A DNA stretch of 64,000 bases from Opitutaceae bacterium (lineage in GTDB: Bacteria > Verrucomicrobiota > Verrucomicrobiia > Opitutales > Opitutaceae): the NCBI GenBank assembly GCA_030648295.1, contig JAUSID010000074.1, positions 1 through 64,000 on the forward strand, written 5' to 3'. How positions within the stretch are numbered: position 1 is the first letter of the stretch; the number at the start of each line of letters is the position of its first letter. The notes under the pieces were generated by a model that had not been told where the DNA came from, did not search any database, and was given only the letters and a program-made list of their open reading frames with translations. Below are positions 18,530 to 27,158 of the stretch, in pieces. The position numbers and the translations under genes are program-made.

Positions 18530-18677
18530 GTAGGAGCCTGCTTGCCGGCGACTGGGAGCGCGACCGCCCCCGGTCGCTTTGGTCATTGCGACCGAGGGCG
18601 GTCGCGCTCCCAATCGCCTGTCCCTCGACCCGGCTCGGGACCCTGAGCTTGTCGAACGGGCAAGCAGGCTCCTAAAA
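18530..18677. repeat. Large imperfect inverted repeat between GH16 and TonB receptor 2
   Basis: Outer arms taggagcctgcttgcc (about 18530) and gggcaagcaggctccta (ending about 18676) enclose inner arms tgggagcgcgaccgccc (about 18554) and gggcggtcgcgctccca (about 18594). It contains no gene and belongs to the GC-rich hairpin class common in this window. Confidence 0.75.
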
Positions 18678-18725
18678 AACAGCACGTATTGCGCCGGCCG
18701 CTACGCTTGCGGCCGGCAGTTCCGG

Positions 18726-21698
18726 TCAGAACCGTCCGTTCACCCCGGCCGTGATCGTCGTGCCGCCAAAGAGCTTGAACTGCATCTGGTCCGGGATGCC
18801 ACGATACGCCGCCTGGGGTGCGTTGGTGAGATTGTTCACGTCGATCGAAAACGTGACCGCCGGGCGCCACTGGTAGCCGATGCCGGCATTGATGACCGTG
18901 CGCGAAAACAAATAACGATTCCGGCCCGGCGTTCCTTCGAAGTAATCAGTGATGTGTTCGCCCGTGTAATTCCATATTACGCGCGAGGTGAACCCGCGAT
19001 ACCGCCAGAAAAGACTCGCGTTCGCGATCCGCGGCACAAAGCCGTCGACGTCGCGCGTCCCGAGCCGGCCGCTGCCGCCAAAGTCGCCGTGCGCCTTCAG
19101 CAGCGTGAAATTCATCGTCGTGCCGAGGCCTTTCAGCGGGCCCGGCAGGCCGGTGAACTGTTGCTGATAGCTCACTTCCCAGCCCTCCGCGAAGGCCGTG
19201 CCGGCGTTGGCACTGGTCAGCCGCGTGAACCCGCCATATTCGCCGTCATAACCGTTGTCCGTCTCGGTGCCGATCGTGCCCGTGTTGATCCCGGACACGA
19301 TGAAATCCTTGATTTTCTTGTGGAACCAGCCGACGGAAACGCTGCCGACCGGCTCGAAATAATATTCGAGCGACGCATCCCAGTTCTGAGCCGACTGCGG
19401 CAGCAGCGACGGATTGTTCACCGTGAGTGTCTGCGCGCCTTCGTTGATCGACTCGTTGGGCAGGAAATTTCCCATCCCCGGCCGCCCGAAGCTCGTCGAC
19501 CAGCTCAGCCGCGCCTTCCAGTTCGGCGTGATGTCCTGCGTCAGGTGCACGCTCGGAAATGATTTGGTGTAGCCGCCGTGCAGTTCGCGCTTCGTGTCGC
19601 CGTAATCCCGCCCTGCCGCGCCGATCGGATCGGCCGCCTGCTGGGCCGCCGTGCTGGCGGAACGCCTCCGCACCCAGCCCCAGCTCTCCGTATCCGTTTT
19701 CTCGGTGCGTACACCCGCGAGGAAACCCGTGTTGCGAATCCGGCCCTGCGCCATCACGTAGCCGGCGGTCACCGCCTCGGTCACGCGGCGCGTGCCGGTG
19801 TATTGGATCTGCTGCCCCCAGTAGAGATCCTCGTTCCAGAGTGCGGGATCGATCGGGTTGCGGTCGTGGAAAAACTGCGACGCGTACCAGAAGGGGACCA
19901 CGCGACCCGTCTTGCGCGAGTTGACGATCGTGATGGTTGGATCCGATGGCAGCGTCGTGCCCAGATAGCGCCACCGGCGGTTGCGATTGAGGTCGTGGGC
20001 GAACTGCTCGCGCCAGTGGACGCCGGTCTTGAAGAACGTGTTCAGCGCGGGCACGGTGAACTTCAGGTTCGCGCGGCCCTCCCGCACCTCGTGGTCGTTG
20101 TTGATATTGTTGTTCTGGAAGAAACCGTTCAGCCGGTAATTTTCCGGGCGCGAGATGTCCGGGCCGGCGGTCTGGATGAAGCGCGGAAAAAGATCCGACT
20201 CGGTGCGATCGAGAATCCAGCCGAGGTTGTTCACGCGCATGGTGAAGATGCCGCCCTCGTTGCCGCTGCCGTTGTTGATGTGGGTGCGGCTCCAGAGCGC
20301 GCCATAATCGACCTGCAGCCGTTCCCACTCGTGTTCCGCGCCAAGATCGATGTGCCGCATCCGCAGGAAAAAATTGTTCGGCCCCTGCGTGGACGCGTCG
20401 AAGTTCGACGCGGTGGACTGCCGCACCTCCGTGATGCGGTTCGTGAAGCCGGGCAGGATTCCGGCGGTGCCGGTCGTGCCGACGACCTGATTGGTGAACG
20501 CGCGGGTTTCAAAGCGCAGTTTGCCCATCTCGTTGGCGTCGTTATACACCGCGTTCAGCGTGAGCTTGGTGGTGCGCGACAGCCGGTAGTCGACCTTCAC
20601 ATTCACGCTCGCCTGCTTCCGGTTGTTGAACTGGTCGAACGTGCGGTAATCCCACAGGAATGCCGGCTGGTTCGTGGTGTTCTGGAAGTCGCGCGTGGTG
20701 CTGTGCGAACCGGCCACGTTCTCGCTGTAGAACGTGTTCACGGCGATGCCGAGGTTCCGGCTGCCGCCGGCAACGTCGAAGACCTCCCAGTAGCCGATGT
20801 TCAGCAGCGGATGGATGCGATGCTCCTCGCGCAGCGGGATGGTTTCAAAAAACGGCGGTGCCCAGCGCGCGGCGAAATTGTACGTCACGCGGCGTTTTTC
20901 CTTCATGCTGAGCGGGGAGCGGCTCTTCAGGTTGATGGTGCCGCCGAGCGAGTCGGCCCCCTTGTCCGGCGTGTGACCCTTCGTCAGTTCCAGCCCCTCG
21001 AACATCGCGCCGGTGAGGTTGTTGATCCGGCTCTGCCGGTTCATTGCGCCCTGGGTCGAGAGCATCGCGCCGTCGAGCGTGATGTTGTTCAACGTCGGCC
21101 CCATGCCGCGGACGGTGAACCCATCGATGCCATTCTCGAGGTTCAGCGCGGCCGTCACGCCGGGCAGGAGAATCGCGAGTTCGCTCGCGCTCATGTTCGG
21201 CAGGTTGCCGTAGGAATCCATCGCGACCACGTTCTTCGTGTTCGGCGCATTGCGCTGCGCCGTGATGGCGGCCGCGCCGCCCTCGCGCTCGCCGGCGACC
21301 GTGAAGGCCTCGAGCTTGTAGACTCCCGTGGTCAGCTCGAAATCGCGTGCCGCCGGTTGGCTGGCCACGACCGTCACGACGTGCTTCAGCGGGTCGAGCC
21401 CGGTGTACGTTGCCGTGATCTCATGGCTGCCGGTGGGCACTCCCGCCAGGACATAGCGTCCGGTGTTGTCGGTCAGGGCGGTCAGTCCAAGTCCGGCCAC
21501 GGTGATGCGTGCACCCTCGAGGTTGTCGCCCGTGGCGGCGTTGTTCACGGAGCCGGAAATCGTACCCGTCGCGGTTTCGGCCGCGAAGCCGGAGGTCAGA
21601 GCGCCGCCTGCGAACAAGGCGACAATCCACGCCGCGGGGCGGAAAAATTTTCGGCAACAGTCGGAAAACGAAGACAGGGTTGCAGCAGGTGATTTCAT
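18726..21698 (-). CDS. TonB-dependent receptor 2
   Basis: A 990-residue outer-membrane receptor. A long hydrophobic signal region (about residues 20-40) is followed by a carboxypeptidase-regulatory-like domain (GTISGSVNNAATGDNLEGAR), a plug domain (FTVAGEREGG, LLPGVTAALNLENGIDGF, KGHTPDKGADSLGGTINL) and a beta-barrel ending ITAGVNGRF with terminal Phe. It is divergent from sulfatase 1 at 21978 and lies downstream of nothing on its strand, so may have its own promoter. The GH16 gene follows on the same strand after the repeat spacer. The frame extends to 21755, but the ATG at 21698 gives the better signal peptide. Confidence 0.92.
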   Translation of the reverse strand: MKSPAATLSSFSDCCRKFFRPAAWIVALFAGGALTSGFAAETATGTISGSVNNAATGDNLEGARITVAGLGLTALTDNTGRYVLAGVPTGSHEITATYTGLDPLKHVVTVVASQPAARDFELTTGVYKLEAFTVAGEREGGAAAITAQRNAPNTKNVVAMDSYGNLPNMSASELAILLPGVTAALNLENGIDGFTVRGMGPTLNNITLDGAMLSTQGAMNRQSRINNLTGAMFEGLELTKGHTPDKGADSLGGTINLKSRSPLSMKEKRRVTYNFAARWAPPFFETIPLREEHRIHPLLNIGYWEVFDVAGGSRNLGIAVNTFYSENVAGSHSTTRDFQNTTNQPAFLWDYRTFDQFNNRKQASVNVKVDYRLSRTTKLTLNAVYNDANEMGKLRFETRAFTNQVVGTTGTAGILPGFTNRITEVRQSTASNFDASTQGPNNFFLRMRHIDLGAEHEWERLQVDYGALWSRTHINNGSGNEGGIFTMRVNNLGWILDRTESDLFPRFIQTAGPDISRPENYRLNGFFQNNNINNDHEVREGRANLKFTVPALNTFFKTGVHWREQFAHDLNRNRRWRYLGTTLPSDPTITIVNSRKTGRVVPFWYASQFFHDRNPIDPALWNEDLYWGQQIQYTGTRRVTEAVTAGYVMAQGRIRNTGFLAGVRTEKTDTESWGWVRRRSASTAAQQAADPIGAAGRDYGDTKRELHGGYTKSFPSVHLTQDITPNWKARLSWSTSFGRPGMGNFLPNESINEGAQTLTVNNPSLLPQSAQNWDASLEYYFEPVGSVSVGWFHKKIKDFIVSGINTGTIGTETDNGYDGEYGGFTRLTSANAGTAFAEGWEVSYQQQFTGLPGPLKGLGTTMNFTLLKAHGDFGGSGRLGTRDVDGFVPRIANASLFWRYRGFTSRVIWNYTGEHITDYFEGTPGRNRYLFSRTVINAGIGYQWRPAVTFSIDVNNLTNAPQAAYRGIPDQMQFKLFGGTTITAGVNGRF

Positions 21699-21836
21699 GG
21701 TAACGGTGGGAGGAAGTTCGCAACCCGTGCGCGCGTCACGCACGGATGCGGTCATTTAGGAGCCTCCCGCCGCACGTTGACCAGAGAATTTCGGGACGGG
21801 GTTGCGCGGCCGCCGCGCCAGTGTCGCGTATGCATT

Positions 21837-21899
21837 CCTGGGAGCGCGGGCCTCCGGCCCGCTCCGAGATATTGCGGGCGAGACGCCCGCGCTCCCAGG
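21837..21899. repeat. GC-rich double hairpin of the gggagcgcgggcg class
   Basis: It opens cctgggagcgcgggcctccg and closes with gcgggcgagacgcccgcgct plus cccagg, so the outer ends are inverted repeats and each half is itself a short palindrome. It lies in the divergent spacer between TonB receptor 2 and sulfatase 1. Confidence 0.75.
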
Positions 21900-21966
21900 C
21901 CAGCAGTTCAAACTACATTACTGCTTTGCGGGCCTCGTGCCGGCATCGCATAACACTCCGGCTCAA

Positions 21967-21976
21967 CCCCCCCCCC
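21967..21976 (+). repeat. C10 homopolymer directly upstream of the sulfatase start
   Basis: Ten consecutive C residues end one base before the ATG of sulfatase 1, in the place of a Shine-Dalgarno sequence. Such tracts are slippage-prone in replication and error-prone in sequencing. Confidence 0.85.
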
Positions 21977-21977
21977 A

Positions 21978-23459
21978 ATGACCAACGTACTCGCGTTAAT
22001 CCTCCGCCAGCTTCGCCGCTCGGCCGCGGCAATTTTGATTTCGGCCCCGCTGCTTGCGGCGGACGCGCCCAAGAACGTCCTGCTCTTGGTCAGTGACAAC
22101 CATAGCGCGCGGGACCTCGGCTGTTACGGGCACCCGCAGCTCGCGACGCCGAACCTCGATGCGCTCGCGCGCGCCGGGACCCGCTTCTCGCACGCCTACG
22201 CCACGGTGGCCTCCTGCGGTCCGAGCCGCGCGGTGATCTACACCGGGCTGCTCACGCATGCGAACGGACAGTTCACCCACGGCCACTCGTACCACAACGG
22301 CGTGCTCGCAAAGGACGTGACCACGATTTTCGACCTGGTGAAAAAAGGTGGTTACCGGACGGCGCTGTTCGGCAAGACCTCCTTTGATCCGCGTGCCGGA
22401 CAGTACGAGATCGATCAGGTCGAGACGCGTGTCGGTCGCAACGGACCGGGCCAGGCGAAACTCGCGGAAGAGTTCATCCGCGAGGGCGGCAATCGGCCGT
22501 TTCTCATCGCCGTGACCACGCTCGATCCGCAGCCGACCGATCAGCCCGCCGACGTGCGCCGCCGCGCCGCGGGGGTGAAACCGCCCCGGGAACTGGATCC
22601 TGCCAGGGTCGTCGTACCCCCGCATCTGCCCGACCGGCCGGACGTGCGCGTGAGCCTGGCGGAGTATTACGAGCTGATCGAGCGGCTCGACGCCGGGTTC
22701 GGGCTCGTGCTGGAGGCGTTGCAGCGCACGGGCCAGGCGAAGAACACGCTCGTGCTGGCCTTCTCCGACCAGGGCGCTCCGTACCCAAATGGTGGTTACA
22801 GCCAGTATGAACCGGGCGTGCACGTGCCGCTGATCGTGCTGAGCCCCGTCGCCCGCCGGCACGGCGTCGTGTCCGACGCGCTCGTGACGCTGGCGGACAT
22901 CACGCCGACCATTCTCGAATGGACCGGCGTCAAGCCGCCGCCCTACCGCCTCCATGGCCGCAGCCTGCTGCCGGTGCTCGAGCGGGAGCACGCGGAGGGC
23001 TGGGATTCAGTCGTGCTCAGCCATGTCATGCACGAGGTCACGATGTATTATCCGATGCGCACAATCCGCGAACGGCGCTACAAGCTGATTTGGAATCTCT
23101 GTTACCGGCAGCCCTGGGCCGACGCGTCGGAGGTGACGCGCTGGTCGACGTGGGCGGAGACCTGGCGGCGGGGCGACAAGTTCATCGGCAAGCGTTCGAT
23201 GGAAAAATACATCTGGCGCGATCCGATCGAGTTGTACGATCTGCAAACCGATCCCGAGGAAGTGGTGAACCTGGCCGACGAGCCGCGTTTCGCGGAAACA
23301 CGCCGCGCGCTGAGCGAAAAACTCTTGGTGCGGTTGCGCGAGACGGGCGACAACTGGCTCGAGCGTTATCAGCTGCCGATGCCGGGCGAGCAGGCGAAAA
23401 TCGGCGTGATGTCGCCGCCGGGCTACGCGCCGGATCGACGTCGCGGCAAAGCAAACTGA
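21978..23459 (+). CDS. Sulfatase 1 (formylglycine-dependent, sulfamidase-like)
   Basis: A 493-residue exported sulfatase with signal peptide (about residues 1-28). The Cys80-Gly-Pro-Ser-Arg motif is the C-type site matured to formylglycine. Overall order resembles the heparan N-sulfatase branch. Two expected calcium ligands are changed: the usual DD pair is Asp40-Asn41 (LLLVSDNHSA) and the late motif is SDQG (Asp264-Gln265) where Asn or His is normal. Substrates of the family are sulfate esters or sulfamates of glycans. No maturing anaerobic sulfatase or FGE gene is in the window. The start is preceded by a C10 tract and lacks a Shine-Dalgarno sequence. Confidence 0.88.
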   Translation: MTNVLALILRQLRRSAAAILISAPLLAADAPKNVLLLVSDNHSARDLGCYGHPQLATPNLDALARAGTRFSHAYATVASCGPSRAVIYTGLLTHANGQFTHGHSYHNGVLAKDVTTIFDLVKKGGYRTALFGKTSFDPRAGQYEIDQVETRVGRNGPGQAKLAEEFIREGGNRPFLIAVTTLDPQPTDQPADVRRRAAGVKPPRELDPARVVVPPHLPDRPDVRVSLAEYYELIERLDAGFGLVLEALQRTGQAKNTLVLAFSDQGAPYPNGGYSQYEPGVHVPLIVLSPVARRHGVVSDALVTLADITPTILEWTGVKPPPYRLHGRSLLPVLEREHAEGWDSVVLSHVMHEVTMYYPMRTIRERRYKLIWNLCYRQPWADASEVTRWSTWAETWRRGDKFIGKRSMEKYIWRDPIELYDLQTDPEEVVNLADEPRFAETRRALSEKLLVRLRETGDNWLERYQLPMPGEQAKIGVMSPPGYAPDRRRGKAN

Positions 23460-23497
23460 CCTGGTTCCGCTCAACAAGGCGAAGCGCAATTCTTCCG

Positions 23498-23547
23498 AGT
23501 GGCTGCAGCATCCCTTCGACAAGTTCAGGGCAAACCTTGCCGCAGTG
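23498..23547. repeat. Inverted-repeat element related to 16987-17036
   Basis: The unit reads gtggctgcagcatcccttcg and then acaagttcagggcaaacctt, and matches the element at about 16985-17036 with a few changes. The ctgc...gcag ends pair. It follows the sulfatase stop codon in a 358-bp spacer that contains no gene. Confidence 0.6.
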
Positions 23548-23616
23548 ACATTCGAATGACCATTGCTCCCAGCTGCGGCTGCCCCTCGACGGGCCTCTCG
23601 ACAAGCCTCTCGACAC

Positions 23617-23725
23617 GCTCGAGGCCTTTCAGTCGAAATCACAGATGGCCGTGAGCTCGTCGAATCGGCTCGAGGCCTTTCAGTCGAAATCACAGATGGC
23701 CGTGAGCCTGTCGAATCGGCTCGGG
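23617..23725. repeat. Tandem repeat, 51-bp period, two full copies plus a partial third
   Basis: The unit begins gctcgaggcctttcagtcga and contains aatcacagatggccgtgagc. Copy 1 starts at 23617 and copy 2 at 23668, with about two differences between them; a degraded third copy begins gctcggggccc at 23719. It is upstream of the S4-domain gene. Confidence 0.85.
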
Positions 23726-23817
23726 GCCCTAGGCTTGCCGAATGGGGAAGCCACAGCCACTTCTGCGACCCGCCACAGATTATTCGACTCATCGAATCTT
23801 CGCGTCGAAGGTGTGGC

Positions 23818-24054
23818 ATGCCGAACGAGAGTTCCTCCCAACCGCGTGACGTCATGGTCCGCGACGTGCCGATCGAACTGTGCCAGTTCATCAAGTTTGG
23901 TGGACTGGCGGAAAGTGGCGGCGCGGCGAAACAGCTCGTGGCCGAGGGTGGGGTGTTGGTCAACGACGTCGTCGAGACGCGCAAGCGCAAGCAGCTACTG
24001 GCCGGCGACAAGGTCACGGTGGATGGGAAGACGATCGTCGTGCGAGTGCGGTGA
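23818..24054 (+). CDS. S4-domain RNA-binding protein (YbcJ-like)
   Basis: A 78-residue single S4-domain protein. The pattern IELCQFIKFGGLAESGGAAK, then VLVNDVVETRKRKQLLAGDK and VTVDG is the alpha-L RNA-binding fold of the small YbcJ/RQC-like family. Such proteins bind structured RNA, often rRNA, in the cytoplasm. A GAAGG lies at good distance before the ATG at 23818. The open frame runs back to 23563 only through the tandem repeat. The next gene-like stretch downstream is a fragment. Confidence 0.85.
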   Translation: MPNESSSQPRDVMVRDVPIELCQFIKFGGLAESGGAAKQLVAEGGVLVNDVVETRKRKQLLAGDKVTVDGKTIVVRVR

Positions 24055-24082
24055 GCGGCAGGTGGCGCGATGGTGGCTGCGA

Positions 24083-24224
24083 ACTGACTCTCACGCCCGA
24101 AATGAAGCCCGAGTGGGCTGACTACGCCGACCGCACGGAGAGTGGCTGGAGAACTATTCTCGATGCGCTCGCGGCGAATCTCGGCGAAAAGACCAACAGT
24201 CGAAAACCCAACGCCCCCAAATAA
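24083..24224 (+). pseudogene. Fragment resembling the C-terminus of an AHSA1/SRPBCC-family protein
   Basis: In one frame the sequence reads GGCELTLTPEM followed by DYADRTESGWRTILDALA and ends at the TAA at 24222. The LTLT strand followed by a GW helix is typical of the last 40-50 residues of AHSA1-like SRPBCC proteins. There is no upstream domain, so it is either a decayed remnant or chance. A 40-codon ORF from the ATG at 24102 is the only possible product. Confidence 0.4.
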
Positions 24225-24248
24225 ACGCGAGGTCGACTGCTGGATTGT

Positions 24249-24281
24249 CCTGGGAGCGCGGGCGTCTCGCCCGCAATGGCT
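24249..24281. repeat. GC-rich hairpin of the gggagcgcgggcg class
   Basis: The unit cctgggagcgcgggcgtctc, then gcccgcaatgg, is a single half of the composite hairpins seen at 3442, 21837, 33568 and 61138. The core gcgggcg...cgcccgc is self-complementary. It lies upstream of the phosphoesterase gene. Confidence 0.65.
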
Positions 24282-24389
24282 TCCCATCTGTTGAGAAAAT
24301 TGCTCGCGAAGCCGCGAGAGGCCGGTCGCCGCTGAATCGCGTTGCGTGCTCGGGTCGATGCCAATTGGACTGACTCCGCTCGCCCCGCC

Positions 24390-25301
24390 ATGCCGATTTA
24401 CCTTCCGCCCCTTTCCCGCCGCCAATTTCTCGCCCGCACGCTCGCCGCCGGTGCCGGCCTTGCGCTGTTCCGATCCCGGCTGCTCGCCGCGACGCGAGAC
24501 CAAGACCCGCACGCCTGGGCGCTGATCTCGGACCCGCATATCGCGGCGGATCGCGCGAAAATGGCGCGCGGCATCAACATGGCGGGGCAGCTGACGATCG
24601 TCGTCCAGGACGTGTTAAGCCAGCCACGCCGGCCGGCCGCAGCGCTGATCAATGGCGACCTCGCGTTCAATTCGGGTGAGACCGCGGATTACGGCACGTT
24701 CACCGCATTGGTCGAACCACTGCGTGGCGCGCGGATTCCGCTGCAGCTCGCGCTGGGAAATCACGATCATCGCGAACGTTTCTGGGCCGCGCTGAACAAT
24801 GACAAGTCGATCGTGCGGCCGCTCGAGGACCGACAGATTGCGATCCTGCCGGCGGCGCGCGCGAACTGGTTCATGCTGGACTCGCTCGACAAGACCCTTT
24901 CGACGCCGGGGTTGATCGGTGAGGCGCAACTCGCGTGGCTGGCGCAGTCGCTCGATGCGCGCAAGGACAAGCCGGCGCTCGTGATGCTGCACCACAATCC
25001 GTCGCTCGCTCCGGGCAAGGTCAGCATCATCGATGAAGCCGCGTTGTTCGAGGTGTTGCGGCCGCGCCGGCACGTGCAGGCTTACTTTTTTGGGCATTCG
25101 CATCGCTGGAGTGTCACCCGCGACCCGAGCGGGCTGCACCTGATCAACCTGCCGACGACGGCGTATCCGTTCGACGCGGCGCAGCCAATCGGCTGGGTGA
25201 TGGCGCAGCTCCAACCCCGCGGAATGCGGTTGAATTTGCGGTGCGTCGATACGAAACGCGCCGACCACGACCAGAAGATTGATCTCGAGTGGCGGAGCTA
25301 G
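24390..25301 (+). CDS. Tat-exported calcineurin-like metallophosphoesterase
   Basis: A 303-residue protein with a twin-arginine signal (SRRQFLAR, residues about 8-15). The metallophosphoesterase motifs appear in order: ISDPHIA, NGDLAFN, GNHDH, LHHNPS and GHSHRW, supplying all the Asp/Asn/His ligands of the dinuclear metal centre. The family covers phosphodiesterases such as GpdQ- and CpdA-like enzymes; the exact substrate is not readable. The open frame runs to 24342, but the ATG at 24390 directly precedes the Tat motif. It is convergent with sulfatase 2, ending 42 bp from its stop. Confidence 0.88.
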   Translation: MPIYLPPLSRRQFLARTLAAGAGLALFRSRLLAATRDQDPHAWALISDPHIAADRAKMARGINMAGQLTIVVQDVLSQPRRPAAALINGDLAFNSGETADYGTFTALVEPLRGARIPLQLALGNHDHRERFWAALNNDKSIVRPLEDRQIAILPAARANWFMLDSLDKTLSTPGLIGEAQLAWLAQSLDARKDKPALVMLHHNPSLAPGKVSIIDEAALFEVLRPRRHVQAYFFGHSHRWSVTRDPSGLHLINLPTTAYPFDAAQPIGWVMAQLQPRGMRLNLRCVDTKRADHDQKIDLEWRS

Positions 25302-25343
25302 CGGGACGCTCGGGTCGCATCGGTGTCCTCGATCGCGAAAACG

Positions 25344-26744
25344 TCATTTCTCCCTTTTCCGTTTCTGGCCATGGTCGTACGTTTTCCACCACTTCGGACC
25401 TTCGGCCTCGATCTCCGCGTTTAACCTGGTCAGCGCGCGCTTCATCTCGGCCAGCTTCGCCGGTTCTGCGGCGCTGAGGTCGTTCGTCTCGCGCGGATCG
25501 CGCTGAAGATGGTAGAGCTCGAATTTCGTCAGCGGCTCGTCGGCGAGAATCTTCCAATCGCCAATCCGCATGGCGGTCTTCAACGGTTCAGGGGCGATGA
25601 CGCAACGCCAGTAGAGCGGCCGGGCGCGCTCGACCGGTCGCCCTTCGAGCGCGGGAAGAAAATTCCCGCCGTCGAGCACGCGATCCTCCGGTAGTCTGGC
25701 ACCGGCAATCTTCGCGGCCGTGACGAAAAGGTCGGATCCGATCACCGGTACGTCGCTGGTCGTGCCGGGCTTCGTCGTACCGGGCCAGCGGACGATGCCC
25801 GGCACGCGAATACCACCCTCGTAAACGGCGCGCTTCCGCCCGCGCAAGCCACCGGTGGAGCCTCGGCCGGGCGTCCGGATGCCATCACCCTCGGGCCCGT
25901 TGTCGGAGGTGAAAATGACCATCGTGTTCCCGGTGAGTTGCAGCTCGTCGAGCGCGCGCATGAGCTGGCCAAAGGCGTGGTCCAGCTGGGTCACGTTCGC
26001 GTGATGCTCGCGTTGCACGTCGTCCGTCAAGTTCGGATACAGCGCCTTGAACTGCGGCGCGGATTTGATCGGGTAATGCGGCTCATGGGTCCAGACCGAC
26101 AGCAGGAACGGCTTGCCCGGGTCGCGGCGCTCCTTGAGCCAGGTGATGGCCTCTTTCACGATGAACGGCGCCGCGTAATCGTCGGTTTGGCCGACCGGCG
26201 AGCCGTTGCGCACAAAATTGGTCGGATGATCGTGGCTCGGCGCGGTGTTGTTCTGGGTCGCGAGCCACCAGTCGTAGCCATGGTCGTTCGGCTGCGGCTG
26301 CGAGGGTTGGTTGAAGTGAGAGTTAAGATGCCACTTGCCGACGTGGCAGGTCGCGTAACCGCGGGACTTGAGCAGCCGCGGCAGTGCAATCTCGCTCGGG
26401 CGAAGGTGGAGATCGCGGTTTTCGGGAATCCAGGTGAAAACACCGTTTCGATATGGGGTGCGGCCGGTGAGAATCGCAGAACGGGAGGGACTGCAAACAC
26501 CGCTGGCGGCGTAACACTGCTTCAGTCGGACGCCCTGCCTGGCAAAGGCATCGAGGTTCGGCGTCTGGATCATCGGATGCCCGAAACAACCGAGGTCGCC
26601 ATAACCGAGATCGTCGGCGAGGAAGATTACGATATTCGGTGCGGCCGTCGCAGCGCGGGCGGTGCCAGCATGGAGGCAAAGCGATGCCGCGCCCGCGAGG
26701 AGCAACGCACGCAGCGAGGTGTTCACAAGAGGTTTGGGAGTCAT
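25344..26744 (-). CDS. Sulfatase 2 (formylglycine-dependent arylsulfatase A-like)
   Basis: A 466-residue exported sulfatase. After a signal peptide (about residues 1-32) come ADDLGYGDLGCFG with the Asp44-Asp45 calcium ligands, Cys84-Ser-Pro-Ser-Arg for formylglycine conversion, KWHLNSHF with the active-site Lys/His, a THEPHYP segment and TSDNGPEGD for the last ligands. All canonical residues are present, unlike in sulfatase 1. It should remove sulfate from glycans in the periplasm or outside the cell after activation. The frame extends to 26882 but the ATG at 26744 gives the signal peptide. It is divergent from the half-ferritin gene, sharing a 168-bp spacer. Confidence 0.92.
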   Translation of the reverse strand: MTPKPLVNTSLRALLLAGAASLCLHAGTARAATAAPNIVIFLADDLGYGDLGCFGHPMIQTPNLDAFARQGVRLKQCYAASGVCSPSRSAILTGRTPYRNGVFTWIPENRDLHLRPSEIALPRLLKSRGYATCHVGKWHLNSHFNQPSQPQPNDHGYDWWLATQNNTAPSHDHPTNFVRNGSPVGQTDDYAAPFIVKEAITWLKERRDPGKPFLLSVWTHEPHYPIKSAPQFKALYPNLTDDVQREHHANVTQLDHAFGQLMRALDELQLTGNTMVIFTSDNGPEGDGIRTPGRGSTGGLRGRKRAVYEGGIRVPGIVRWPGTTKPGTTSDVPVIGSDLFVTAAKIAGARLPEDRVLDGGNFLPALEGRPVERARPLYWRCVIAPEPLKTAMRIGDWKILADEPLTKFELYHLQRDPRETNDLSAAEPAKLAEMKRALTRLNAEIEAEGPKWWKTYDHGQKRKREK

Positions 26745-26912
26745 GATCGGGCGGGGCGGGGCTGAACGAGCCGGGCACCAATCCCGTGGCGGCCGGCCCG
26801 TGCGCGCAAGCCAGCGGAATTTTTGGACTCTGCGCAAGCGCGGGTGCGGCGGCCGGCCGGCATCATTCCTCCTTGCCCTCATGCCAGGCGCAGCTCATCG
26901 GGCGCGAGGACG

Positions 26913-27158
26913 GTGAACGTTGTTCCCACGGTGAAGCTCTCGGACCAGCCGGAAGAGATGCTCCGGTTCGACCTCGAGAACGAGCGCGTCACGATTCTGA
27001 ACCACCGGGAGCGGATCCGGCAGGCGGAGGCGATGGGCGAGTTCGCGCTGAGCGAGGTGCTCCGCGAAATCATCGCGCAGGAACAGGAACATCTCACCGA
27101 TCTCGCGGATGCGCTCGGCATCGACACGCCGAGCCTGGAGGAACGCGGCCATGGCTGA
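26913..27158 (+). CDS. Half-ferritin: stand-alone two-helix bacterioferritin-like protein
   Basis: An 81-residue product from a GTG at 26913. It resembles only the last two helices of bacterioferritin-type proteins: helix C (PEEMLRFDLENERVTILNH) and helix D (LSEVLREIIAQEQEHLTDLA) with the ferroxidase ExxH motif as EQEH. The first two helices of a ferritin are absent in all frames upstream. It could be the remnant of a longer gene or a two-helix protein that dimerises, as encapsulated ferritins do. The start is uncertain; the open frame extends to 26823. Confidence 0.6.
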   Translation: MNVVPTVKLSDQPEEMLRFDLENERVTILNHRERIRQAEAMGEFALSEVLREIIAQEQEHLTDLADALGIDTPSLEERGHG

